Shown: positions 1 to 7,720 of the stretch, in pieces
Layout: every line of letters starts with the position of its first letter
How positions within the stretch are numbered: the first letter of the stretch is position 1
From: Paenibacillus oryzisoli
GTDB lineage: Bacteria; Bacillota; Bacilli; Paenibacillales; NBRC-103111
Reading direction: 5' to 3'
NCBI RefSeq assembly: GCF_001653565.1
Contig: NZ_LYPB01000049.1
Location: forward strand, 186,001 to 250,000
Length of the DNA: 64,000 nucleotides
Program-made: the position numbers and the translations under genes
Notes under the pieces: model-generated
Told to the model about the DNA's origin: nothing
What the model saw: only the letters and a program-made list of their open reading frames with translations
Databases searched by the model: none

Positions 1-1134
1 GGCTATGATGTAACGAAGATTGAAGATGTCTACGGCCGCAAGCACGCACTGTATTTGTCATACGTGGGATGGCGCAAGGTGCAGACCGACACCAATACCT
101 ACTTTCCCGCGCGAACAGCGGAAAGGGTGAAGGAACTAGACGGCGCACTTCAGATCGGCTGGGAACCGCGGTTCGGCTTAGACGACGTGCAAGATGATGA
201 ATATGTTCGCCGTTTCGCCCGGGAGGCGAAAGCTTCCGGCATCCCCATTTTCCTCCGCTATGCTTCAGAGATGAACGGAGCTTGGGTGCCGTGGCACGGC
301 GAGCCGCAGAAATATATCGAGAAATTCCGCCTGATTCATGACATTATGGCGGAAGAAGCACCGAATGTCGCCATGGTATGGTCGCCAAACTTCTGGCCGC
401 CAGATACGATCGATAGTTACTATCCAGGCGATGCCTATGTAGATTGGGTGGGTTTCTCCTTATATAGCACCCCTTACTCAGCAGAAAAAGAGCAGCTCCA
501 AGGTACCGTGATCGATACCTTCGCTCCTCTCTATAAACGATATAGCCATAAACCTATCATGATTTCTGAGGGTGCTGTTGCTCATACGTATTTGCCAACT
601 AACCAAGCTTACTGGAGCTGGGCAGAGAGTCAGCTGGGTTACATGTATGGCCATCTCCCGCGCTTGTTTCCACAAGTAAAAGCAATCACTTACTTTAATT
701 TCAGTCGGGCTCAGGCGATTCGAACGAACGGAAGCTATGTCTATGACATCGGGGAAAATCCATTTATGGACGGGTATTATCAACGGCTGATTGCATCCGA
801 TTGGTTTCTGAGTAAAGTAGAGCCAGGGGTAAATCCCATTCCATACCGCTATACACCAGTCTTGACAAGTTCTCTTCCTACTGGTCGACAGACCGCTCTT
901 GTCTATCCTAAACTTGTCAATAAAGAGGGTAAGCCGCCCTTTGCAATTGCTATTTACCAAGGGGATCAACTCCTTGGTGCCAGTTATGAAGCTCCATGGG
1001 AAATCGAAATTGGCGTTCGGCCAGAATCTGCATCAGCACCTTGGTATGTCGTCGCTTACAATGATCAAATGGAAGTGACTGCTGTCAAATCAGGCATTGG
1101 ACCTATCGCTCGCACAACTGCTGTTACACCTTAA
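1..1134 (+). CDS. GH26-like glycoside hydrolase, 5' end outside window
   Basis: The frame is open from base 1, so the gene is cut by the left edge; the TTG at 55 is only an internal codon. The visible 377 residues look like the TIM barrel of a GH26 (beta-mannanase/lichenase) enzyme. The likely acid/base is the Glu of RYASEMNG (codon 268-270) and the likely nucleophile is the Glu of MISEGA (codon 568-570), 100 residues later, which is a normal family spacing. WSPNFWPP and DWVGFSLYS fit the barrel strands between them. The last ~90 residues form a small beta-rich tail. A signal peptide or binding modules may lie upstream, out of view. The stop overlaps the stop of the convergent PIN gene in a shared TTAA. 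Family call is by motif; substrate is not established. Confidence 0.8.
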   Translation, partial: GYDVTKIEDVYGRKHALYLSYVGWRKVQTDTNTYFPARTAERVKELDGALQIGWEPRFGLDDVQDDEYVRRFAREAKASGIPIFLRYASEMNGAWVPWHGEPQKYIEKFRLIHDIMAEEAPNVAMVWSPNFWPPDTIDSYYPGDAYVDWVGFSLYSTPYSAEKEQLQGTVIDTFAPLYKRYSHKPIMISEGAVAHTYLPTNQAYWSWAESQLGYMYGHLPRLFPQVKAITYFNFSRAQAIRTNGSYVYDIGENPFMDGYYQRLIASDWFLSKVEPGVNPIPYRYTPVLTSSLPTGRQTALVYPKLVNKEGKPPFAIAIYQGDQLLGASYEAPWEIEIGVRPESASAPWYVVAYNDQMEVTAVKSGIGPIARTTAVTP

Positions 1135-1601
1135 TTGCCGAAATGATGGGATGGAATAATACGAATGTCCTTATCCAAATTCTTTAGCATCATGAAATTA
1201 CGATTAAAAGTAAAAATGCGTTTCACCTGATAGTACGACATGGTTACAGCCGTAAGGGCTTCGCTGAGTGAGAAGCGGAGCTCGGGCCTATCCATTAACA
1301 ATCTGCGCGATTCCCCCTCAAATTCCGGGCCGCTTGAGATGACGGCCAATCTCCCTCTACTTACTGCTTTCTCAATCGCCTTCAGGAAATATTCCGCCTG
1401 CTCATAACTATATTCATTCCGCAGCCATTCATGGAGATCGAATACAATGGAGTTCGTCGTCATGTAATTACGTTCAAGATCATGTAAATCCAGAAACATG
1501 GATCTTGCTTTGATATATCGAGGGTCTTTAGGGTTCATAAGAGCAGCTAGAGCTGTTTCATCCAGAAAAATGGCATCCTGAATATTCAAGTGATTATCCA
1601 T
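1131..1601 (-). CDS. PIN-domain protein, VapC-like, with altered active site
   Basis: A 156-aa protein with PIN-fold layout: FLDETAL near the N-terminus (D14), HEWL (E58), SLSEALTAV (E114) and FTFNRNF (N133). PIN RNases normally have four acidic residues, the last in an FTFD-type motif; here that position is Asn, so metal binding and nuclease activity may be weakened. It lies 13 bp after a 100-aa gene that looks like a partner, and its AAGGAGG site overlaps that gene's stop, so the two are probably co-transcribed and translationally coupled as a toxin-antitoxin-like pair. It could instead be a non-toxic PIN protein. Family call good, function uncertain. Confidence 0.7.
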   Translation of the reverse strand: MDNHLNIQDAIFLDETALAALMNPKDPRYIKARSMFLDLHDLERNYMTTNSIVFDLHEWLRNEYSYEQAEYFLKAIEKAVSRGRLAVISSGPEFEGESRRLLMDRPELRFSLSEALTAVTMSYYQVKRIFTFNRNFMMLKNLDKDIRIIPSHHFGN

Positions 1602-1614
1602 CGATCAGACCTCC

Positions 1615-1917
1615 TTAATCTTCTTGTTTGCAAATACCGTCCAAGTATAGCAGCGGGTTTGCTTCCTTTTGATCCACAGAGATGGGGGTTAGTTCGTAAG
1701 TAGCGCTTGCCAAATATTGCGCAATGAGTCCATTAACGATCGCTTCTACAGTGGTTTGCTGTAGATCGGCAGTTTCTTTCAGCTTATCCACATAACGTGG
1801 GTCGAGCTCTATCATGTCTTCATCTTGTTCCGCATTTCTTGGAGAAATGAACTCGGATGCGGTAGACTTCGCTTTTTCGAATTGATTATGAATGAAGCGT
1901 TTGTAATTGTTCGCCAT
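1615..1917 (-). CDS. small antitoxin-like protein upstream of PIN gene
   Basis: A 100-aa protein with a charged N-terminal half and a segment (about residues 36-70, starting MIELDPRYVDKL) that resembles a ribbon-helix-helix strand followed by two helices. I do not recognise a named family. ATG at 1917 is preceded by AAGGAG at normal spacing. Position directly upstream of the PIN gene is the usual place for an antitoxin, and that context is the main reason for the call. The C-terminal tail (ANPLLYLDGIC) could be the part that wraps the partner, which is inference. Confidence 0.55.
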   Translation of the reverse strand: MANNYKRFIHNQFEKAKSTASEFISPRNAEQDEDMIELDPRYVDKLKETADLQQTTVEAIVNGLIAQYLASATYELTPISVDQKEANPLLYLDGICKQED

Positions 1918-1989
1918 CGTGATTCACTCCTTATGCTATAACTCCTATACAGATTCGTCGAATTTCGTCGATTTCAGGGGGTAATTAGG

Positions 1990-2025
1990 CTAAAAAGGCA
2001 ACCGTACCCTAAGGTCAGCTGCCTT
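1990..2025 (-). terminator. rho-independent terminator after N-acetyltransferase gene
   Basis: On the minus strand an AAGGCAGC arm pairs with GTTGCCTT (one G-T), with a short inner ACC/GGT stem, and is followed by TTTTT. It lies 13 bp beyond the acetyltransferase stop and closes the FHA-MurA-NAT operon. Confidence 0.7.
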
Positions 2026-2037
2026 CTCAAGTTCTAT

Positions 2038-2808
2038 TTAGTCAAGACGTATGCCAAAATACGTGAATAAAGCTTCTTTGTACGCCTCGTCTGTCTGTGG
2101 TGTAAAGGTTTGCACGTCTGTAGCGCTGAATACGCGGAACTCCTTGTCAGCAAGGGTATGCCTTCCTTCTGACGTGCGTATCGCAACAATAGCGGATTTA
2201 TTGAAAACCGAATCCGGGGACTTTTCACACCAGAAACTCGCAAATAGATAGTCTTTGGGGAGCTGAGGCTCCTCTGTGAAAGAGTAGATGCGTTGCCACC
2301 CCTTCGTTTTCTGCTCACAAAGCACCCAGCCGTCATAGGGATCTCGCTCTAAACGGTACATCTCCTCACCTTGCTTCTGGGCAACACCTTCGACGAATGG
2401 AAGCGGTCTGCGGGGTACGATTCCGCCCACGCCAACATCGCACAGGTAGTTGACGCCTTCAGCCTCTACCTTCAAGACATGATGGCGCCTTTTGGGAGGC
2501 AGATTGGGCTCATCACGCCAAAAACGGGCAACCAAGTCCGTCACCTTGTAGCCGAGTTCACGAAGCAGCCATCCGAATAAGGCATTGGTTTCAAAACAAT
2601 ATCCACCACGATGGCGTATGACAATCTTCTCGAATAGATCCTGAGGATTAAGCGATAACGCTTTTCCTTCGAGAATATCAAGATTCTCATAGGGAACCGT
2701 GTGCAGGTGCCGTTCCTGCAGATGGGCTAATGTCTTCGCACTGCCATCGAGCGAACCATGAAAACCGATGCGTTCGAGATACTTCTCAATTGGATTGTTT
2801 GAATGCAT
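2038..2808 (-). CDS. arylamine N-acetyltransferase
   Basis: A 256-aa cytoplasmic NAT-family enzyme that would move acetyl from acetyl-CoA onto arylamine or hydrazine substrates. The Cys-His-Asp triad is visible: C71 in RGGYCFE, H109 in RRHHVLKV and D124 in YLCDVGVGG, with the 38- and 15-residue spacings of characterised NATs. Length is typical. I prefer ATG at 2808 over the TTG one codon earlier; the ribosome site (AAGGATGG) is weak and somewhat far. It is third in an apparent operon after the FHA regulator and the MurA paralogue, 56 bp behind murA, and is followed by a terminator. Physiological substrate unknown; a link to cell-wall or antibiotic stress is inference from context only. Confidence 0.88.
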   Translation of the reverse strand: MHSNNPIEKYLERIGFHGSLDGSAKTLAHLQERHLHTVPYENLDILEGKALSLNPQDLFEKIVIRHRGGYCFETNALFGWLLRELGYKVTDLVARFWRDEPNLPPKRRHHVLKVEAEGVNYLCDVGVGGIVPRRPLPFVEGVAQKQGEEMYRLERDPYDGWVLCEQKTKGWQRIYSFTEEPQLPKDYLFASFWCEKSPDSVFNKSAIVAIRTSEGRHTLADKEFRVFSATDVQTFTPQTDEAYKEALFTYFGIRLD

Positions 2809-2864
2809 CAAGGGAAGACACCATCCTTAAAGTTGTTATACGTTCATTATCAAAGAGATCACCG

Positions 2865-4157
2865 TTATCCTTGCATGTGAATTCGGCTGGAAATCTCTTG
2901 AGCATCCAGCTCGCGCATCGAGAGCTTACCACCGATCGATCTAAAGCTGCCAATAACGTCCTCATAGCCGCGCTCGATGTGCTCGACCCCTGTTATACAC
3001 GTGCTGCCCTCCGCCGTGAAACCGGCCATCAGCATGCAAATTCCGGCACGCACATCCGTCGCGTGCACCCAGCCCCCTCGCAAGGGGAGCCCACCGCGAA
3101 TAAATGCTGATTCTTGGCGTATCTCTATTTCCGCACCAAGCCGCCTTAGCTGCGGAACATGAGCGAACCTTTTCGGATAGACACGATCGGTAACAATACT
3201 CTTGCCCTGAGCCTGCAACAAGAGCGCGGTCATGGGTTGCTGTAGATCAGTAGCAAAGCTTGGATACATGCCTGCACGAATGCGCGTTGCTTTCAGTAAG
3301 CCAGAACCATAAGCTGTAATACTATTTTCACCGCATTCCACATGCAGTCCGACTTCCTCCAGTTTCGCTAGACAGGAACCCAGATGCTCCGGAATAACAT
3401 CTTTAACCGTAATTTGTCCCCCATTGAGCCCAGCTGCCATTAAGAAAGCCCCAGCAATGAGTCGGTCTGGAATGACCGTGTGGAAGCCCCCGTTCAAGTA
3501 AGGAACTCCTTCAATACGAATGCGATCCGTACCTGCCCCATAAATACGTGCACCGAGCTGATTCAGGAATCTTGCCGTATCGCATACCTCCGGATCCACA
3601 GCCGCATTGTGCAGCTGAGTCCGCCCTTTGGCCAACACAGCCATCATCATCGCATTCATCGTCGCTCCAGAGGTAATTGTGTCGAAATAAATGTCCGCTC
3701 CCCTCAACTCTGCCGCTTCAACCTCATAATAATCCTTGAAGATGCGGACTTGAGCGCCAAGCGCTTGGAACACCTTGATATGCTGATCCATCGGTCTTGA
3801 AACGAAATCGTCCCCACCAGGCAATCCAATCGTGACTCTGCCGAATTTGGACAGCAGCGCGCCAACGAAATAATAAGACGCTCTGTAGCTCGATGCTTTG
3901 CCAGGATCAATGACGGAGCTGTGAATCCAGCGTGGATCTATAATGACCTGTCCGCCTGCCTGTGTGAGCTTGAGGCCGATATCTCGGCCAATATCCGCGA
4001 TAAGACGGACATCATCTATGTGTGGAATTCCTTCTAATGTTACGATATTATCCGCCAGACAGGCAGCTGCGAGTAAGGCAAGAGAACTATTCTTTGCTCC
4101 AGGTATGTGTACTGTTCCGTTCAGTGGGCCTGAGTACTCCGTTTGTATATACTTCAT
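2865..4157 (-). CDS. murA: UDP-N-acetylglucosamine 1-carboxyvinyltransferase paralogue (MurA-type), Cys-to-Asp
   Basis: A 430-aa enolpyruvyl transferase that would catalyse the first committed step of peptidoglycan synthesis, moving enolpyruvate from PEP to UDP-GlcNAc. Full length, with the N-terminal PGAKNS motif (K22, N23) and the RPMDQHI segment. The loop residue that is the catalytic Cys115 in most MurA enzymes (PGGC context) is Asp here: PGGD, D116, codon 3810-3812. Cys-to-Asp at this site is established to give fosfomycin insensitivity in MurA from mycobacteria and chlamydiae. ATG at 4157 lies 19 bp after the FHA-winged-helix gene, so the two are probably one transcript. Bacillota often carry two MurA genes; which one this is cannot be told here. 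A related enolpyruvyl transferase with another substrate is possible but less likely. Confidence 0.85.
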   Translation of the reverse strand: MKYIQTEYSGPLNGTVHIPGAKNSSLALLAAACLADNIVTLEGIPHIDDVRLIADIGRDIGLKLTQAGGQVIIDPRWIHSSVIDPGKASSYRASYYFVGALLSKFGRVTIGLPGGDDFVSRPMDQHIKVFQALGAQVRIFKDYYEVEAAELRGADIYFDTITSGATMNAMMMAVLAKGRTQLHNAAVDPEVCDTARFLNQLGARIYGAGTDRIRIEGVPYLNGGFHTVIPDRLIAGAFLMAAGLNGGQITVKDVIPEHLGSCLAKLEEVGLHVECGENSITAYGSGLLKATRIRAGMYPSFATDLQQPMTALLLQAQGKSIVTDRVYPKRFAHVPQLRRLGAEIEIRQESAFIRGGLPLRGGWVHATDVRAGICMLMAGFTAEGSTCITGVEHIERGYEDVIGSFRSIGGKLSMRELDAQEISSRIHMQG

Positions 4158-4176
4158 GAAGGGTCCCCAACTTTCG

Positions 4177-4875
4177 TTATGACGATTTCAAATCGGATTC
4201 GAGCATATAACCCCCGCCGCGAATGGCACTAATGAGAAAGGTGTCTTTTCCGTACTTTTTGCGTACCCGATACACCAAGGCGTTCAGTTCGTCGAGTGAC
4301 ACATCCAAGAAACCTGCTGCCCCCGGTGATCTTTCTGGCCATACCTTGGATTTAATTTCCTCCAGCGGAACGAGTCTGTTGATATGCTCATGCAGCACAC
4401 GAATCAATAGATATTCTTTCTCGGACATCGCGATCCGCTTGCCATCCACCACACACTCTCTTTTCTCCCAACTTATTTCCAGTGGAAGTTTAGGAATTTC
4501 TAGCTGTCTGGTGATGCTGAGCGGTTCGATTTCAAGCGTTTGATCGGCAAACATATAAGAGAAATGGATGACGGTCATCCCTTTGGCAAGCCTAATAATA
4601 TCAAAATTGTTCAACGGATACGGGGTATGCGGCGTTAACTGTACGCCGTTAATTTCAGTCCCATGGCGACTTCCCAAATCATAGAGCACCGCTTTGTCTT
4701 GCTCTTTGCGGATGATGATATGCTTTCGGGAAATAAAAGCGTTCGTAAACGCCAAATCCGGCGTTAACTCCTGGGATATCCGGCCGATGTTCGTTTCATC
4801 CTCATTCAAATTCACGCAAGTGCCCGCTCGATAGGGCTCACCGCGCACAACATATAAGCATGCAAAGTTATCCAG
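4177..4875 (-). CDS. FHA domain-winged helix transcriptional regulator
   Basis: A 232-aa protein with an N-terminal FHA phosphothreonine-binding domain (IGR, ISRKH and GTEING motifs, about residues 10-95) and a C-terminal OmpR/PhoB-like winged helix (about 125-228; LIRVLHEH, YRVRKKYG, RGGGYML). FHA domains read Ser/Thr phosphorylation, so it probably links a PrkC-type kinase signal to transcription (inference). A GTG exists at 4848, but starting there would cut the first FHA strand (LYVVRGEP). The upstream CTG at 4873-4875 has GGAGGGG seven bases before it and keeps the whole domain, so I use it as a rare start. First gene of the FHA-MurA-NAT operon; it may regulate that operon. Confidence 0.82.
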   Translation of the reverse strand: MDNFACLYVVRGEPYRAGTCVNLNEDETNIGRISQELTPDLAFTNAFISRKHIIIRKEQDKAVLYDLGSRHGTEINGVQLTPHTPYPLNNFDIIRLAKGMTVIHFSYMFADQTLEIEPLSITRQLEIPKLPLEISWEKRECVVDGKRIAMSEKEYLLIRVLHEHINRLVPLEEIKSKVWPERSPGAAGFLDVSLDELNALVYRVRKKYGKDTFLISAIRGGGYMLESDLKSS

Positions 4876-5020
4876 TAGTGTCCCCTCCGTTTTTGCGCAT
4901 GCAGCTTACCTCACTTCTTGGGAAATAACCCCATTAATTATCGTACCTCAAACTGACGCTGAATAAAACCCCTGCACACTGACGGATCACTCATATTTCA
5001 GTCATAATTTACCCTGCCTA

Positions 5021-7459
5021 TTAACCCTCTGCTTCGTATAAATTCGCATCCAGTGACTGAATAAATGGTGTCCATTCCCCTGTCGTATAGAGTAGAAGCC
5101 GGTGCATCGCACGCGTACATGCGGTATAAAATAACTTACGTTCACTCTCACGATCGTACACGTGTGCAGATGCATCATAAATCAATACGGCATCGAACTC
5201 GACACCTTTGGCGAGATATGCGGGTATGATCATGGTTCCTTTTTCAAAGGTCAACGTTTCCTTCGTAATAAGCCGCATCGCCTCTGAACCCGCTGACATC
5301 AAAGCTTCATAGGCTTCGCGACTCTCCGCTGCAGTCTTCGTAATAACGCCAATCGACGCGAAACCCTCTGCCTTTAATTCAGCGAGATGCGCTAGCATTC
5401 GCTCAACTCTCTCTGCAGGGTTGCTCACCTTAATGAGACGCGGCTTCTCTTCACTCCGTTCAAAAGGCACAATTTCTACGCCAGGCAGTAACGCCTTCGT
5501 AAACGCAACAATCTCGCTGGTGGAGCGATAGCTTCGTACAAGTCGAATCAGATTCGTTTCCTCTTGGCCGTATAGCCGAATCAACGGCGAATTCAGCTCG
5601 GACAGATTGGTCGCCTGTGGGAAAATCGCTTGGCTAAAATCTCCGAGAACTGTCATATTGGCACGGGGAAATAGCTGCTTAAGGAAGTAGAATTGGAAAG
5701 GGGAATAATCCTGGCCTTCATCGACAAATACGTGTCGCACATTCGTGTTCCTCCGCGTCCCCTCTACGAATTCTTTCAAGCATAAGAACGGCGCTGCATC
5801 CTCATAAAACAGCTCACCTCGACTCAGCTTCTCCTTCGTTTGCCTGCAAATTTCCGTCCATTGTTCGGGTATCACGGTCTCATTCGTCATTCCTCGATAC
5901 GCAGCCTCATCGCTGAATAACTGATCGTACAATCCGATGATATCGATAAACTTAAATCGCTTAACGTCATTTCGCAATGGCTTATAGTGTCCACTCACGA
6001 TCATCTTCCGAAGAAGTCCTTCTATTTCCTGCATAGCAAAATCAATATCCTGCTCTTCGTCTTCCCCCTTGCCAAGAAACTGTCCATAATCATCCAGCAG
6101 CTGCTCGTTCATATGAAGGACTACTTCCTCTTCCTGCTTATATTTCTTGAGCAACTCTCTGTAAGCTTCGGCGTATTGCTCGTTGTCGAGGTAATCGAGC
6201 TCATCTTGCACCCAATGCGCTCTTTGTTCTTTGCGCTCGAGCAAAGTCAGCTGTTGCAGGATCCATTCCTGTAAAAGAAGAACTCGATTAGCCAGACGAA
6301 TCGTAGGGTCATAGCTGTAGAATTGCAGTTGAATCCGCTCCGCGGTAATCAACTCACGTTCCTGGAATCGGATGCTTCGGAACAGCATGCCTTCTTTCCC
6401 CAACCATATCGCGTACTGCTGCAAGGCATGGAGGAAAGCTTCAGATGCTTTATACTGAACGCCACTTCGTCGTGCTTCATACGCTTGCGAAGAAAGGGAT
6501 GTCAGCATATATTCGATCTGCTCGAATGGACTTTCCAGCTCTAACGTGGATCCCAGCCAATACACCAAATATTCTTGGATGGTCGTTTGCTGCATATTTT
6601 CCTCACCGAGCTCAGGAAGAACCGTTGAGACATAACTATTGAACATCGGATTCGGGGAAAAAAGCACGATTTGGTCCGCTTTAAGCTTATCGCGGTGCTT
6701 ATATAATAGATAGGCAGCCCGCTGCAATGCTGCTGACGTCTTGCCACTGCCTGCCGCTCCCTGCACAATAAGCATGCGAGTCTTATCGTTGCGAATGATG
6801 GCATTTTGTTCCTTCTGAATCGTCGCTACAATGCTCTTCATTTGTGAATCTGCTCCTTGCGCAAGCACTTCTTGGAGCAACTCATCCCCGATCGTTACAC
6901 TCGTATCGAACACACGCTTGAGCTTGCCGTCGCCGATGTGATATTGCCGCTTCAGCGTCATCTCCCCTGCAACTCGACCTCCTGGCGTGTCATAGGCCGA
7001 AGCTCCTGGGGAGTAGTCGTAGTACATACTTGCAATAGGTGTTCGCCAGTCATACACCAGGAAGCTTAAGCCGTCTACGTCTACGAAAGACGAAACGCCG
7101 ATATAAATAGGTTCGCTGAAGCTGAACCCCTCTTCTTGAAAATCTATTCGACCGAAATACGGCGAGGGCAACAACCGCTTCATGCTCTTCAATCGCTGCA
7201 TCCGCTGCCCGTGACTCCGTTCCCGCTCCGATAACAATGTTTCTTGCTGTCTTATGCTATAGAAGGCTTCCTCGAAATCTTCATGCGTGCTCGTGTTGAT
7301 CGACACTTCTTCCCAAAAACGTTTGCGGAAGTCTGTCACCTGATCGCGTAACCCCACGACTTCGGGTTCAATTTCTGAGATTGCAGAACGCAATTTATCC
7401 GTAACGAGGTCTAATCGTTGTTGTTCTTGCTGCCATTCGTTTCCCTTTATCATCTTCAC
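5021..7459 (-). CDS. helD: RNA polymerase recycling motor HelD (UvrD-like helicase)
   Basis: An 812-aa superfamily 1 ATPase. HelD binds stalled RNA polymerase and releases it from DNA and RNA using ATP. The N-terminal ~100 residues are charged and helical, as in the coiled-coil arm that enters the polymerase secondary channel. Walker A is GAAGSGKT (about 234-241), Walker B/DEAD-like is VFVDEGQD, and late helicase motifs follow (LVRSYRST; FYTACTRAMHR near the C-terminus). Length fits the Bacillus class I proteins of about 770-800 residues. GTG at 7465 is only two bases from AGGAG; the next in-frame GTG at 7459 has a seven-base gap and is preferred, with ATG at 7453 as an alternative. Transcribed alone, by appearance. 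Confidence 0.92.
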   Translation of the reverse strand: MKMIKGNEWQQEQQRLDLVTDKLRSAISEIEPEVVGLRDQVTDFRKRFWEEVSINTSTHEDFEEAFYSIRQQETLLSERERSHGQRMQRLKSMKRLLPSPYFGRIDFQEEGFSFSEPIYIGVSSFVDVDGLSFLVYDWRTPIASMYYDYSPGASAYDTPGGRVAGEMTLKRQYHIGDGKLKRVFDTSVTIGDELLQEVLAQGADSQMKSIVATIQKEQNAIIRNDKTRMLIVQGAAGSGKTSAALQRAAYLLYKHRDKLKADQIVLFSPNPMFNSYVSTVLPELGEENMQQTTIQEYLVYWLGSTLELESPFEQIEYMLTSLSSQAYEARRSGVQYKASEAFLHALQQYAIWLGKEGMLFRSIRFQERELITAERIQLQFYSYDPTIRLANRVLLLQEWILQQLTLLERKEQRAHWVQDELDYLDNEQYAEAYRELLKKYKQEEEVVLHMNEQLLDDYGQFLGKGEDEEQDIDFAMQEIEGLLRKMIVSGHYKPLRNDVKRFKFIDIIGLYDQLFSDEAAYRGMTNETVIPEQWTEICRQTKEKLSRGELFYEDAAPFLCLKEFVEGTRRNTNVRHVFVDEGQDYSPFQFYFLKQLFPRANMTVLGDFSQAIFPQATNLSELNSPLIRLYGQEETNLIRLVRSYRSTSEIVAFTKALLPGVEIVPFERSEEKPRLIKVSNPAERVERMLAHLAELKAEGFASIGVITKTAAESREAYEALMSAGSEAMRLITKETLTFEKGTMIIPAYLAKGVEFDAVLIYDASAHVYDRESERKLFYTACTRAMHRLLLYTTGEWTPFIQSLDANLYEAEG

Positions 7460-7503
7460 GAACACGCTCCTTTAAGATCTTGTGTGAAAAAAATAAAAAA
7501 TAT

Positions 7504-7533
7504 TTGACAACCTGCCTTTATTCATGCTAAAAT
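7504..7533 (+). promoter_or_regulatory. strong sigma-A-type promoter for a candidate small RNA
   Basis: TTGACA at 7504-7509, an 18-bp spacer, and TAAAAT at 7528-7533 on the plus strand. No plus-strand gene follows; a terminator hairpin does, about 105 bp downstream. Confidence 0.55.
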
Positions 7534-7539
7534 TTAATT

Positions 7540-7673
7540 AAAGATAAGATGTAATAGTTATGCGTTAAATTAATAAAAGGCCAATGGTCTTTGTATCTTA
7601 ACATAAAACACTCTCGTGTGTAAATATAGGATTGAGCAAGAAGAACCGGCATTTCTGCCGATTCTTCTTTTTT
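7540..7673 (+). ncRNA. candidate small structured RNA, unknown family
   Basis: The stretch from the predicted start near 7540 to the U-run at 7673 is about 130 nt and has no ORF. It holds an AAAGGCC/GGTCTTT hairpin with a 3-nt loop, a small ACAC/GTGT hairpin, and a strong terminal hairpin followed by TTTTTT. A good promoter lies just upstream. I do not recognise an RNA family; it lacks the C-rich seed of RoxS/RsaE-type RNAs. It could also be a read-through or antisense RNA affecting helD or the reductase gene. Predicted from sequence only. Confidence 0.4.
7638..7673 (+). terminator. rho-independent terminator, plus strand
   Basis: AAGAAGAA-C-CGGC pairs with GCCG-A-TTCTTCTT around an ATTTCT loop, followed by TTTTTT on the plus strand. 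The minus strand lacks a clean U-run after the stem, so the plus direction is favoured, although it may also stop reductase transcripts. Confidence 0.7.
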
Positions 7674-7720
7674 CATTTTAACCTGGAGTCCACCTCGGGA
7701 CCTCCGATATTGTTGTTCAA

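Noticed and set aside
478-969. 163-codon minus-strand frame inside the GH26-like gene
   Set aside because: Antisense to a strongly conserved enzyme frame, with no ribosome site or domain; a shadow frame.
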